A stretch of 64,000 nucleotides of DNA from Karstenula rhodostoma CBS 690.94. Its lineage: Eukaryota > Ascomycota > Dothideomycetes > Pleosporales > Didymosphaeriaceae. Of the stretch, positions 25,404-35,300 are shown one piece after another. Position 1 is the first letter of the stretch. Each line of letters starts with the position of its first letter. Location: assembly GCA_010093485.1 (NCBI GenBank), contig MU001494.1, forward strand, positions 1,076,301-1,140,300, given 5' to 3'. The position numbers and the translations under genes are program-made. The notes beneath the pieces were generated by a model, which was given only the letters and a program-made list of their open reading frames with translations, was not told where the DNA came from and searched no databases.

Positions 25404-26220
25404 TGAGGCGAGTTAGAGGACCTGGTGGGCTTTATTTGCGACGCGTGACGCAGTCAAGGTGGTGCGAACGCATCGTGCGATTCTGATTTATAGGTGCACC
25501 GACAGTTGATGGCTGCGGTCGCGACAAGACAGTGGCACAATAAAGCCAACGCGGGGCAATTCGTCGCGTCTACTAAGGTCTACGCGGGCCCACGTGATCC
25601 GAAGAGGTCCCTGGTCTACCCCACTTTGCTATGTGAAATGTCTGAAGTACAATTCTGCCCAAAGCTTCGGCTGACGCCCGGAGCGCATGTCATCCAACGT
25701 CAGACTGGAAACAGCACTTGAGTACGTTGATCATGGGATCAGCGGTATGGTATTTGAGTTTCGTGTAAATGGAATCTATTGGGAGCAAAAGATTCGGCTA
25801 CCAAGAAAAGATCTTTTGTTGACGCGAACCACGAAATGCGAGGGCCGATAAAGCAATCGTCTGTAAATGAGAAAACAACACTCATGGATCTATGCCATTC
25901 TAGGGATGTGGTCGGCGAACGGGTGCATGGTGCTGTTACACTCCCGCATACATACTGAGCTGATGGTTTCCATGTTATTGTTCGCCGTGTAACGCTGACG
26001 CATTGCGGCGGGCCAGGCGCTAGCCAACTGGACCTGCGGAACATAGGCGCCCCGTTCCCAAGCTCATTGACTCTGGACGATCACCGTGGTGGGGTAGCTG
26101 CCACCTATAAAGCTGCTGGAGGCCACTGTTGATCTAGTTACACATATTACTTCACCAACATCCCGAACCATCACCGTCCAAAACTCATTCCTCGATTCAC
26201 TTCTTCCAACCACTGAAGTT
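25404..26220. other. Divergent promoter region
   Basis: Separates the minus-strand Cys-rich gene from the plus-strand GFA gene, so both promoters lie here. Frames at 25739-26044 and 26064-26255 on the minus strand have no domain. No other feature is recognised. Confidence 0.45.
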
Positions 26221-26774
26221 ATGGCCTGGCAAGGAGGATGCATGTGCGGTAACATCCGTTACAGCGTCGAAGGCGAGCCTGCGGGCAAGGTAAACACACA
26301 TTGCCGCATCAATGTCGACTTCCGCTGACCCCAAAGGCGCTATGCCACTGCGCCGACTGCCGCAAGATTACCGGCTCGACTTACTCCACAAATGCCATAT
26401 TCCCCAGCAAGCAGTTCAAACTCACTCAGGGCGCTCCCAAGCAACACTCCAAGACAGCGGACAGCGGCAAACAAATCACCAGCCATTTCTGGTATGCCTC
26501 CAGACCAACTGATGTATTGTGACTAACCAAATGCCAGTGGAGACTGCGGGTCTACCTTGTTCAGGGAGTCTGCTTCATTCGAGGGCGCCAAGATCGTGAA
26601 GGTGTGTATGCTGCCCGTTGTAACCTGGCTAACGAGACTAATGGTGACCAGATCGGCACCCTGGACGATGCCAACGCGTTGTCTGACTTGAAGCCTGCCG
26701 TTGAGCTCTTTGCCCCGAATCGTATTCCTTGGGTGGAAGCGGTTGCTGATGCCCAGCAGAAGGATGCCATGTGA
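26221..26774 (+). CDS. GFA / CENP-V-like glutathione-dependent domain protein
   Basis: Predicted 136-residue protein from exons 26221-26289, 26337-26491, 26538-26601 and 26652-26774. It has the zinc-binding pattern of the GFA family: GGCMCGNIRY near the start, ALCHCADCRK after the first intron, and CGDCGSTLF, whose first cysteine codon is split by the second intron. Family members bind zinc and some act on S-hydroxymethylglutathione, though many fungal paralogs have no assigned substrate. It is probably cytosolic. Three introns of 46-50 nt in a gene this small make it easy to miss by simple frame scanning. Its 3' end lies 142 bases from that of TFB5. Confidence 0.9.
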
Positions 26775-26916
26775 GCGCTGTCTGGTGTTCGCAGTAGGGT
26801 CTCGAGAGCTTTAGATGGACAGACGGGATGGAGAGGTGTGTATGGACGAACGGAAGGCGGCAGGCGTTGGGTCGAGGGCGGACTTGGATTAGAGTCCGAG
26901 ATAGACGTCGAAAAAT

Positions 26917-27201
26917 CTACTCCTCTTCTTCGTCCTTTCGGGTTTCGATGCGCTTTGAGATCTCCTGTAGTGTATTAGCAAGCAGGCCCAGAACGCGCCC
27001 AGGGACACGTACCTCCTGGACTCTCCTCTTCAACTCGTGGATCTGGTCGTTCTTTACCAGAAGGTGCTCTTCATCGCCGAGATCCTCGATAACGTATCTG
27101 TTGCCGAAATCTTTGTCGAGATTTAGGATCAGAGCTTTAATGGATGGATCGCATTTCACGAGCGTGCCTGTTTTGTCAGTGGCTGCACTGAGCTTCGCCA
27201 T
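26917..27201 (-). CDS. TFB5: TFIIH subunit Tfb5 (TTDA/GTF2H5 homolog)
   Basis: Predicted 78-residue protein, close to the 70-odd residues usual for Tfb5, from exons 27013-27201 and 26917-26964. The 48-nt intron is in frame, so an unspliced reading adds 16 spurious residues after KRRVQE. The core GTLVKCDPSIKALILNLD and the following RYVIEDLGDEEHLLV match the family. Tfb5 stabilises TFIIH by binding Tfb2/p52 and is needed for nucleotide excision repair. The C-terminus is acidic (KDEEEE). Confidence 0.92.
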   Translation of the reverse strand: MAKLSAATDKTGTLVKCDPSIKALILNLDKDFGNRYVIEDLGDEEHLLVKNDQIHELKRRVQEVRVPGRVLGLLANTLQEISKRIETRKDEEEE

Positions 27202-27606
27202 GTGAGGGTCATACCGGGAACTGCTTTCACCATGCTGAGGCGAGGGCGGGATGAGGTCGCAGCAACGCTGTTGAGATGTTGTCTAGCGGCCCATGAAGGT
27301 GTCCACGTTCGCAGGTGCGCAGCCGACGCATGGACCCTGATCGCCATGACGAGATCGCCCTTTCCGCTTCGGGGCTACGGCAACCGCAGTCAAGCTTCCG
27401 TAGGCTCCGCGCATCGTGGGGCGCTCACCATGCGGGCTTTGCCAGCTGCTTATGTTCCTTCCCTCTGATACTGCTACCCGGGCGGTCGGTCGTATGACTT
27501 ATGATTGACTGATTGGCCTCTTGATCAAGGTCTGCGTGCTTCTATTCCCTTACCTTGTTCCTGCCGTTTTCGTCCGTTTCGTCGGCTTGTCTCACGGCTG
27601 GCGAAG
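27202..27606. promoter_or_regulatory. Shared divergent promoter of TFB5 and the PPxY membrane protein
   Basis: About 400 bases separate the two start codons. The plus-strand side is C/T-rich before 27607. No specific binding site can be assigned. Confidence 0.45.
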
Positions 27607-28467
27607 ATGCACGCAAGAGCTGCACATGAAATGACAAACCTACAACATGTGCGCTCCAGCATGCTTTCGGACTCGCTATCCGGTTTTCTTTCTCTTCCAT
27701 CCTCGCTGCTATCACTCATCACCCTCTTGCCCATGAGCGCCTCCGGACAAAGCACAACCGCAACTTCCGGTCTGACGGCCGAAGCGACCCCTTCCATACC
27801 AACATCGCTCTCACGAACCGAGCACACGCGATCGATGACAACGTCTTTCATATCTTCCGCCCTGTCCAACACTGCCGCATCGGCTACGAGCACAAGCACC
27901 CCGATTTCGACCGACATCCTGCCTGGCACCACCAGTACCGAAGACGCTCACGAAAGCGCGTTCAAATACTACTGGCTTATACTCGCCCTCTTCGGTGTAC
28001 TCGTAACTCTGTCTCTCTGGTGGATCAATCGGCGCCGCACAAAACGCAAAGAGCGGATGCGATTGAGCGGGCGAAACGCGCTTGCGCGGGACATGGAGGG
28101 CTGGGTCAACACGCGGAGGTGGTACCACGGTGCTTGGAGGCCGAATGAAACACGTCTTTTCACAAGGAGAGAGGAAGGGCTCAACGAGCAAGGGGAAGCG
28201 CCGCCGCCATACCAGCCGAAAGGCGATGTGACCGTTGCACAAGATCCCGCGACTATGATATCGATACCGCTGAGAACGCTTTCGAGGGAGCAGGTAGATG
28301 CTGGACGTCCGCCCGAGTATCACGAAACCCTCAACCGGGACGGTGAGAATGCGGTACGACCGGCTACGGCAGACTCGTACACAAACCAGTCTGCAACAGG
28401 TTCACCACCCAGGACGTCGATCCGGAATCCCATACAAGACCGTAACGATCGAGGGACAACTGCTTGA
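27607..28467 (+). CDS. Single-pass membrane protein with Ser/Thr-rich ectodomain and PPxY tail
   Basis: The first in-frame ATG (27607) gives 286 residues. A later ATG at 27661 gives 268 and places the hydrophobic stretch FLSLPSSLLSLITLLPM close to the N-terminus as a signal peptide, so it may be the true start. A Ser/Thr-rich ectodomain of about 75 residues, likely O-glycosylated, is followed by one membrane span (YYWLILALFGVLVTLSLWW) and a basic stop-transfer segment (RRRTKRKERMR). The cytoplasmic tail has the motif DMEGWVNTRRWYHGAWR, which looks conserved in character, and two PPxY motifs (PPPYQP and PPEYHE). PPxY motifs bind WW domains of Rsp5/Nedd4 ubiquitin ligases. The family is unnamed as far as I can tell. 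A wall-sensor or ubiquitin-adaptor role is inference. Confidence 0.75.
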   Translation: MHARAAHEMTNLQHVRSSMLSDSLSGFLSLPSSLLSLITLLPMSASGQSTTATSGLTAEATPSIPTSLSRTEHTRSMTTSFISSALSNTAASATSTSTPISTDILPGTTSTEDAHESAFKYYWLILALFGVLVTLSLWWINRRRTKRKERMRLSGRNALARDMEGWVNTRRWYHGAWRPNETRLFTRREEGLNEQGEAPPPYQPKGDVTVAQDPATMISIPLRTLSREQVDAGRPPEYHETLNRDGENAVRPATADSYTNQSATGSPPRTSIRNPIQDRNDRGTTA

Positions 28468-28790
28468 AACCCGACTTTACTGTACACTACGACATCTTTA
28501 CCACGATTTTATGACGATAACCTTTGCGGTGCATTTCTACATCGTGACAGCGGACATTGACCTAGACAGGAATTACCATGTGTTCTTCTGCACCCGTAAG
28601 GAGTTTGGGAATAGAGCTAGAGAATCTGGTATTTCTTAGCTATTGATTTGAGGGAACGAACTCTGTTTGCCTCTTCAACCATGCTGAACTATCTATTTCG
28701 TTTACAAACGGTCAAAGGCCAAGTAATTGAATTCTTCTTCGGTGGCGTGCGCTGCTGTGTCCTGTTGATTTTCTAGGAATCACATTATAC
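28468..28790. other. Convergent intergenic region
   Basis: Only 3' ends are expected here. AT-rich, with nothing recognised. Confidence 0.4.
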
Positions 28791-29234
28791 TCAGACCAAG
28801 GCAGCCGGACCATATACGCCGTCAGAGAAAGACAACTGAGGGATGTTGGTCGGAACGCCTGTTCCAATGACCTGCATGTACTCGGAAGTCTCTACGAGGG
28901 GGACGACGCTGTATACATGTGTTTTTACAGGAGTCAGGAACTCGCTAGCTGCTGTTGTAGAAGGATGAGCAGTGAAATCGCTCCTAGCTATTGCGCTTGG
29001 TTCGACAGTTCCACTGAACGGAGGGGTATCTTCAGTAATGACGGGGGAAGACACAACAGGCGGAACGGTACGGTTTACATACGTTCTGACTGGACTCAGG
29101 GTCTCCATAACCGGAGATGTGCTTGCCGAACTCTCGGAGGAAGTCGAAACCGTGCTGGTTGGGCGTAATGTGCTAAAGCACCCCAGGTCATGATCCTTGC
29201 AAATTCCCATCGTTCGGATAGAGTTCGAGATCAT
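28791..29234 (-). CDS. Ser/Thr-rich hypothetical, probably a last exon
   Basis: A 147-residue open frame. The frame stays open upstream to about 29282, where an AG acceptor could start the exon with a Cys-containing segment (RCANTQPHGCIQIKV). Up to 29234 it reads on through GICKDHDLGCFS into a Ser/Thr/Pro/Val-rich C-terminal region. That region has two related segments, SPVRTYVNRTVPPVV and TPVKTHVYSVVPLVE, 60-70 residues apart. The biased composition suggests a secreted or wall-linked protein, but no signal peptide exon is placed. Candidate upstream exons on the same strand (about 29460-29970) cannot be joined with confidence. It could be a decayed gene. Confidence 0.35.
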   Translation of the reverse strand: MISNSIRTMGICKDHDLGCFSTLRPTSTVSTSSESSASTSPVMETLSPVRTYVNRTVPPVVSSPVITEDTPPFSGTVEPSAIARSDFTAHPSTTAASEFLTPVKTHVYSVVPLVETSEYMQVIGTGVPTNIPQLSFSDGVYGPAALV

Positions 29235-31311
29235 AACCTTGATCTGGATGCAGCCATGTGGTTGTGTATTAGCACAACGAAGCTGTCTCCGTTTGGCATG
29301 GCAAGACTATCAACCCAAACGAGTAAATCTCAGATTCTGAGACAAACGCGTTATGCGCAGCTACGGGAGCTGCAGTTTACTCCTAGATTAATACATCTGC
29401 CCTTAAAAACTACATCCTGGATCCAATGCACTGGCCGATACTCAAGGATGCCCGCATTAGCCGTTCACCTCGTAGCCTTGCGACCGGCGCGATGGCCGAA
29501 CACCCTTTCGGTCAATCACTGATCCTGTTGTGCTCGAAGCACTATGCCAGCCATCCTGCTCCGCAAGTCCACGAGGTATGACGCCGAATTCAAGAATACC
29601 ATGCAGCGCCATGTACCTTTTGGTGGCACCATACCTCACAAGATAATGTTGCCCTCTAAAATCGCCGGAATATATCCTTTGCCCACGAGGATTACTCAAC
29701 GCTGGATTGGCATTCATCCCGCTAACACCTCCTATTTGCATGGCTCGCAGACCCTGACATGGCCATGTAGGGAGCGAATACGGTGTAATCGAAAGAAAAC
29801 CTTGCTCGCATGGACACGATTTGAAACCTCACTCTCGTGTCTGCCTGTTTGTATGATGCACGTCTGAGCACAATGATACAGTCTAGCGTCACAATGCTTG
29901 GAGAACCGGTGCCTGTAGGCAAATCCGCTGCTGGCATGAAAGAGCATCTGTGAGAGAAAGACAGGGATGGCATTTCCAAGATCCAGGTCTTCAATAAAAG
30001 CGGAGCTTATATAAAGATCAAACGTGCGTTCTGGTTACGAACAAGCACGGAGTACTCTGACTAAAACTTCTCATTCCAACTACATAGCATTGGTACCTAT
30101 TGACTGCAGTCTTTAGGAACCCTGGTCATCAGTAAGTTATACTCACGCCATACATGTTGCGACGGTTTATTAGATCAGTAACCGAAGGAAGCAGTCGCGT
30201 GCAGCGAACCCGACACTGAGATCGATCCTTCGAGGTTCTTTAACCTTACGGCCAATGGCAACACCGGAGTCGTAAAGACATCAGGGGGGCGTGCAGGAAA
30301 CTCTGTAAATGAGTTGAACGCTATCGATCGGGCTGCGAGGATCGGCATGATCGTGGTGCTGCAACATTCCGGTAAGAGGTCTTGATACAGTGCTGGATGA
30401 TACAGTTGCATATGGTGGACTACGGATTTGGTCAAGAGGACTGGTTCAATGCCCAGTCTTCAGCTAGATCCGCTTCTCTTAGCAATTGTGTATCTGACTA
30501 GGATTAGGATGCGCGTGGTCCCCCGGTGGCATTAAAGCAAACACCGAAGCAAATGTCCGCTCTGACGTGACCACCCTCAAGAACTCGCCTTGTGTACGGA
30601 AAGGCATCCCAACTGCTGGCTACGCTCTTGACGCTGAGACGGGGCAATTGAAAGAAGTCAAGTAAGCTGAGACTATTTCAGACAGACTTAACACCCGGAA
30701 AGTAATCTCACGTGCTACAGCATCCAACGCAGCACACAAGACGAAGCAGCGCGTCAGCAAGTTCCCCAAGAGTTTCAGGGCTTTGCTCCATTCTGGAGCT
30801 GAGCACAACTTTCCCACGAGAATCGGTCCAGGGGTATGACGTCGCTGTGTAACCAGCCCGTCAATTATGGGCGAGCTAGGATGGCTGTTGGTCGTACATT
30901 AAAGGCGTTGGAGTATATTCTTTGGGCCCTGTTATTAAATTTTGCGGGGTTGGGATATGTTGAGAGATGGATAAAGGTCCGGCTGTGCAGTCAGCTGATC
31001 CGCTCGGTCCATGGTGTGACTCTTCCCACACTTTTCTCACACTTATAAATCTGCGCAACCAACAGCGTGTAACTCGTCATCTTCCTCTCCACGAAACATC
31101 ACATTACAACCGATTGCAGCAACACGCAAGACATAGACCCTGAACAGCAAATTCCGACGTTTGCCAAATACGGCGAAGCAACTTTGTGCCGCGGCCACGC
31201 TACACCACGCTAGAGACGAACCATTACAGCCCCACGTGGTCGATCGCACTGAGAAAACAGCGAAATTGCGCGCGAAGGAAATCCAAACTATCACACACAC
31301 TCAAACCGACA
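29235..31311. other. 2-kb region, possibly with missing 5' exons
   Basis: The first 700 bases may hold upstream exons or remains of the Ser/Thr-rich minus-strand gene. Frames at 29457-29741 and 29732-29947 look partly protein-like but lack a domain. The rest, including a minus frame at 30175-30435, shows no support. The end is the promoter and leader of the next gene. Confidence 0.35.
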
Positions 31312-31869
31312 ATGTCGTTCTCCTCAGTCATGTCGAGCTCTTCGGCCGACTCGTTAGGCGGCGTTTCTACGGCGCCCAGTTCTCCGCCTAACGGCCTGCC
31401 TGAGTCACATTCCTACGGATGCCGAACTTCGCACCCACCCCCTCAACCCAACTACAAGACGCTCGAAAAACTCTTGCTCTCCAGCGTCACTCTGGCGCGC
31501 AGCTCCTTTACGAGGCACTCCACTTTTGGCATCGGCACGCCGACCGCGAATTACCTTAGCTTGCACGCGCGCGTCAACAGGTTTTTGAAGAAGTATCGGA
31601 AACACGACTTTGTACAAGACGGGACGTACGGATATGTACTTGAGATTGGGATTCTGCTGAGGCTGGTGGAGAGTGCGCTGGGATTGACGCATCGCGAAAT
31701 TACGGGACTGGAGTGTGAAGATCCGGAAAAGCAGCAAGGGGACGAAAGACAGAAGCTGGAAAAGAGATGTAGCAGAGATGTGGACTATCTGGTTTTTGGA
31801 GGGAGGGATTTGGATGTTGGGAGGCTACCGTGGAATTTGAAGAGCGAAGGAGGAACCCAAGAGGCGTGA
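31312..31869 (+). CDS. Hypothetical protein, 185 residues
   Basis: An intron-free frame with the ATG in a good context (GACAATGTC). I do not recognise a family. The first 45 residues are Ser/Pro-rich (MSFSSVMSSSSADSL). From residue 47 it looks folded: KTLEKLLLSSVTLARSSF, NYLSLHARVNRFLKKYRKHD and a Gly/Tyr-containing stretch GTYGYVLEIGILLRL suggest amphipathic helices. The end is charged. It converges on the carboxylesterase 120 bases away. No function can be assigned. Confidence 0.5.
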   Translation: MSFSSVMSSSSADSLGGVSTAPSSPPNGLPESHSYGCRTSHPPPQPNYKTLEKLLLSSVTLARSSFTRHSTFGIGTPTANYLSLHARVNRFLKKYRKHDFVQDGTYGYVLEIGILLRLVESALGLTHREITGLECEDPEKQQGDERQKLEKRCSRDVDYLVFGGRDLDVGRLPWNLKSEGGTQEA

Positions 31870-31989
31870 ACGAGCTTGGTCGGATTTGTTTTCGCTTCTT
31901 TGTGGACTGTATGGCGTTACGGAGTGCGCAAAAGTGTGCTCTTACGGAGATACCCTCGGAAGACGGGCTGCATGGCGTTGTGTTTGTGT

Positions 31990-33615
31990 CTAAAGCTTCG
32001 AATCCCGCGATGATGGCTTTGCATCAGTTGCACCAACTTGTTTCAATATCTCCCAGACTTTCAGACTGTTTGCAAGCCATGCATCGTCTTCAATCGCAAT
32101 GGTACCGTCGGGCTTCAGGGTGCGCAGCTGTAATGCGTGCTCTGTTCCCCACTGTGGCTTTCCATTGTCCAAGAACTTCGCGAGCTGGTCGTGAAACGCT
32201 TTCTTTACAAGTACCTTCTCATTTTTGCTCAGTCTCTCGTTGTTGCCCCAGAACCAGATCGCTAAGTCGGTGCCGTGGGTTACACCCCATTCGCGCGGAT
32301 AGTTCTTGTCGCAACACTGTGCGCGCCATTCTATGCGATAACGGTAGAGAAGGTCGCCAGCACCGTGGCTTACAATTGCGTTGGCCATGCCTCTTTCGAG
32401 GTGATGGACCTGGATGTCGGCGTAAATGTGACCGAAAGCATCTTGCCAGCTGTTGTACGCCGTCGGTAGACTACGTTCGGGGAAGTAGTGGTTCATAAGA
32501 GCCTCGCACGCAGCAAAGGGATAATCCGCCTGGAGGCGCTCGAACACACCTTCGTACGTGTTTTGTGGTGGGAGCCATTGACCGTAGGCAAAATGCTCGT
32601 CCCTGCACTCGCCCATCACGAGCTTAATACCGCGTTTCTTCATGCGTGCCGCAAAGAGTCCTGAGTCGAGCTCTTCAACCAGGCCTTCTCGTATGAATGT
32701 GCCGTCTGTCACACCGCGGAACTGGTGGTGTTTTATCCTCGAAGCAGCATCAAGTATCGTTTGTGGATCTAGGACACGGAGAACGGCCAACTTCTCAGTG
32801 TCGCTCATTTTGACGGACAGGCCAAGAGCGTCGCAAAGCTCGTCGAACTGATCTTGTGCATCTGCCATTGACTTGGGTTGCATCCCAGGCCCGTTGGAAA
32901 GCATTAGAGCCCGACGTACGATAGCTTTCGAATCTGGAAGATTTAGATCGTAGGCCAATTGTTGGAAAGTTGAATGCGAGCCAGCCGAGTATCCTCCTAT
33001 GGTAATGTTCCCAGCATCGCCCCCGAAATAGCTGATGTTCTTCCACGTCCACTCGAGTGCAAGCCTCTGGTCCCAGAACCCGTTGTTCGCTGTACAATCG
33101 GCTCCCTCTTCAGTCAACCTTGCGCCGGCAAGAAAGCCGAAAACATTCAAGCGATATCCCGGAATGACTATGATAGCTTTTGCTGCAGTTTCTGCCAGCA
33201 TGTTCGAGAGATTATAATCTCCTGCGTTCCCCCACTGCAAGAAGCCTCCATGGTACCAGACGAGGACTGGCCACCCTGTACCAGGGGCCCTTCCAGTCGG
33301 AATCCATATATTCGCTTGCAGACAGTCTTCGTCCCACCTTCTCTTGTTTTCAGCATCCCCAGGCTGCGGACAGACTCCAACACCTCCTGTGAAACGTCCA
33401 GGATTGGAGGCCGTCCCATATCGGTAGCATGGAGGTAAATCTCGTGGCCTTTGGAACCTGAAGGCGCCAATAGGTGGGAGGGCATACGGGATGCCGCCCA
33501 CGAAGTGTGCAAGTGGGCTGCATGTTTTTTCATCGACGTAAGTCAAGCCTTCTATGTAGCCCTTAGCCTGTAGGTCTATCGGATACGCGCAGGAGAGGAC
33601 TGATGTTATTGCCAT
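31990..33615 (-). CDS. Type-B carboxylesterase / cholinesterase-like hydrolase with SKL C-terminus
   Basis: Intron-free 541-residue alpha/beta hydrolase of the carboxylesterase type-B family. Oxyanion-hole segment YHGG is at 121-124. The nucleophile is Ser210 in GGYSAGS, a variant of the usual GESAG with Tyr before Ser. The acid is probably in GECRDEH (339-340) and the histidine is H447 in GVTHGTDL. EDCLQANIW is the second family signature. The N-terminus (MAITSVLSCAYPIDL) is at best a weak signal peptide, and the last three residues are SKL, the classical peroxisomal PTS1. Peroxisomal location is therefore likely, though most relatives are secreted. The substrate is unknown. Confidence 0.9.
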   Translation of the reverse strand: MAITSVLSCAYPIDLQAKGYIEGLTYVDEKTCSPLAHFVGGIPYALPPIGAFRFQRPRDLPPCYRYGTASNPGRFTGGVGVCPQPGDAENKRRWDEDCLQANIWIPTGRAPGTGWPVLVWYHGGFLQWGNAGDYNLSNMLAETAAKAIIVIPGYRLNVFGFLAGARLTEEGADCTANNGFWDQRLALEWTWKNISYFGGDAGNITIGGYSAGSHSTFQQLAYDLNLPDSKAIVRRALMLSNGPGMQPKSMADAQDQFDELCDALGLSVKMSDTEKLAVLRVLDPQTILDAASRIKHHQFRGVTDGTFIREGLVEELDSGLFAARMKKRGIKLVMGECRDEHFAYGQWLPPQNTYEGVFERLQADYPFAACEALMNHYFPERSLPTAYNSWQDAFGHIYADIQVHHLERGMANAIVSHGAGDLLYRYRIEWRAQCCDKNYPREWGVTHGTDLAIWFWGNNERLSKNEKVLVKKAFHDQLAKFLDNGKPQWGTEHALQLRTLKPDGTIAIEDDAWLANSLKVWEILKQVGATDAKPSSRDSKL

Positions 33616-33733
33616 TGCATCGCTTGCGTGGAGAAAAGCTGGAGAACGTGTGGGGTCCTGTCATAGATGAGGTAGATCATGAGGTCGTGCAGTGGATCAC
33701 GCGAGTGCGCATCTGCTTTGGAGTAGCCGAGGC

Positions 33734-34109
33734 TTAGTAGGACGTGGAGGAACAGGGGCTGGGAGGCGAATTAGGAAAGTGAGGCGAATAGTTCACAACA
33801 ACATCTGGACATTCATCCCAAGCAAAGCTCCACACAGAACCGCTCGCAGGAACTTTTTGCATCGGAACATCTGTTGTCGTAAGATTAGCATGCACTAACC
33901 CAAACGACCCTGAATTAAACATTCTTGAATCATTCAAAGAAAGCCGCTCAAGTTCAGCGCCAACCCCTAAAGCATGCGGAGAGGAAGAATGCACTCATTC
34001 AGAGTCGTCGCATACCAAACCTCCAGTGGTCGTGAGCGTAGCAACATGTCGCGGAAGGACCGTGTTCTGCACCAACCGCTTGAAGTCTAAGCGCAGGTGC
34101 AAACGTCAT
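33734..34109 (-). CDS. Possible spliced 108-residue hypothetical protein
   Basis: Exons 34016-34109 and 33734-33966 joined by a 49-nt GTATGC..TTTAG intron keep frame and remove a stop codon. The start MTFAPALRLQAVGAEHG is an ATG 157 bases from the divergent OsmC-like gene. The second exon encodes LERLSLNDSRMFNSGSFG, then VPASGSVWSFAWDECPDVVV and a Pro/Ser-rich end. I recognise no family. The model rests on matching phases and protein-like composition, and further upstream exons are possible. Confidence 0.35.
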
Positions 34110-34266
34110 GACTCCAGTTAACGTCACCTAATAGAGCAAAAGGAAGAGAGAAACATTCTGAGACGCAATTGCAGCTCGCACTTCCTCAATTCACACTCTG
34201 CAACATTAACCGATTCGTTCAGCTATTTCTCTCCATAACATCCATTCACACATCCCACGAGTCACA

Positions 34267-34952
34267 ATGGCTTCCCGGACCCTAGCGCCTCTCATGCGCA
34301 GCGCAATGGGCGTTTCCCCTCGACTTGTTTCTTCGATCTCACGACGATGCTTGAATACAGAGTCGGCTCCGAGTCTATACGCGGCACACGCAAAAGTAGT
34401 GGGAGCACGCGTTGGGTAATTATGTGCCCTCCCACTGGACGTTACCATAGCTGACCGAGCAAGCCGTGTTGAAGGCGAAAACCTTCAGGTCGATCTTACC
34501 ATGGCGAAAGCTCTTGGAGGGAAGGGCGATGCTGGTAATTTGTTATCCCTATGGCGAAGAAACAATATTGCTAACACAAGAGTCTAGGCAAAACAAATCC
34601 GTCCGTCCCTCTTCCAACTAGTGTTGTGTTCTGCTAATCTTCTTTCTACAGCGAGGAACTCTTTGCCGCAGGCTACGGCGCGTGCTTCCAGAGCGCCATG
34701 AACGCAGTAGCCCCGAGTCTCGGGGTGAAAATGCCATCAAAGCCTGAAGATTCGATCGTGGAGGCAACCGTGCATCTGGTGGGCAGCATGAAAGATTTGG
34801 ACATGGGGCTTCGGGCAGAACTGCTCGTTAAAGTGAAGGGGTTGGAAAAGGAGGACTTGGAGAAGGTGGTGCACAAGGCGCGACAGGTGTGTCCTTATTC
34901 CAGGGCGACTAAAGAGAACGTGTACACGACGGTTCGCTGTGAGACGATGTAA
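34267..34952 (+). CDS. OsmC/Ohr-like organic hydroperoxide resistance protein, mitochondrial form
   Basis: Predicted 177-residue thiol peroxidase of the OsmC/Ohr superfamily from exons 34267-34415, 34464-34534, 34588-34600 and 34652-34952. The third exon is only 13 nt and supplies part of GKTNPEELFAAGYGACF. The first catalytic cysteine lies in AAGYGACFQSA and the second in VCPYSRAT, the pair that reduces organic hydroperoxides. The first 40 residues are Arg/Ser-rich without acids up to the NTES segment (MASRTLAPLMRSAMG), like a mitochondrial presequence. The first intron is 48 nt and uses the acceptor GAGCAAG; an earlier TAG acceptor would cause a stop. Confidence 0.92.
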
Positions 34953-35300
34953 ATACGGATGCCTACGCTATGCCTTGATGAGCATGAAGGCGAGTCTTAG
35001 GGTACAAAGTAATTAAAATAAGAAAAAAGTGAGCCCCGTGTTGCGTTGGTTACATGCTCATGGTCAATAATCATCATGTGATGACCGAAGGACCCCGGGA
35101 ACGAGCAGTTCAAGCAAAAAGGCACGGATAGCTTGGTCGTGCTTTGCATGGTTGCATTGTGATGGTGCTATAAATGTGGTAGCTTGCGAAGCGATGTTGG
35201 TCGAAGACTATACACTCATTTTTACATGGCTGTTTGGACACTGTCTGGCGCAATGGATATATCGTACACGCCATTTGCTTTTTTGCATAGCGATTGCGCT
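34953..35300. other. Convergent intergenic region
   Basis: Holds the 3' ends of the OsmC-like and TPR genes. Nothing else is recognised. Confidence 0.45.
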
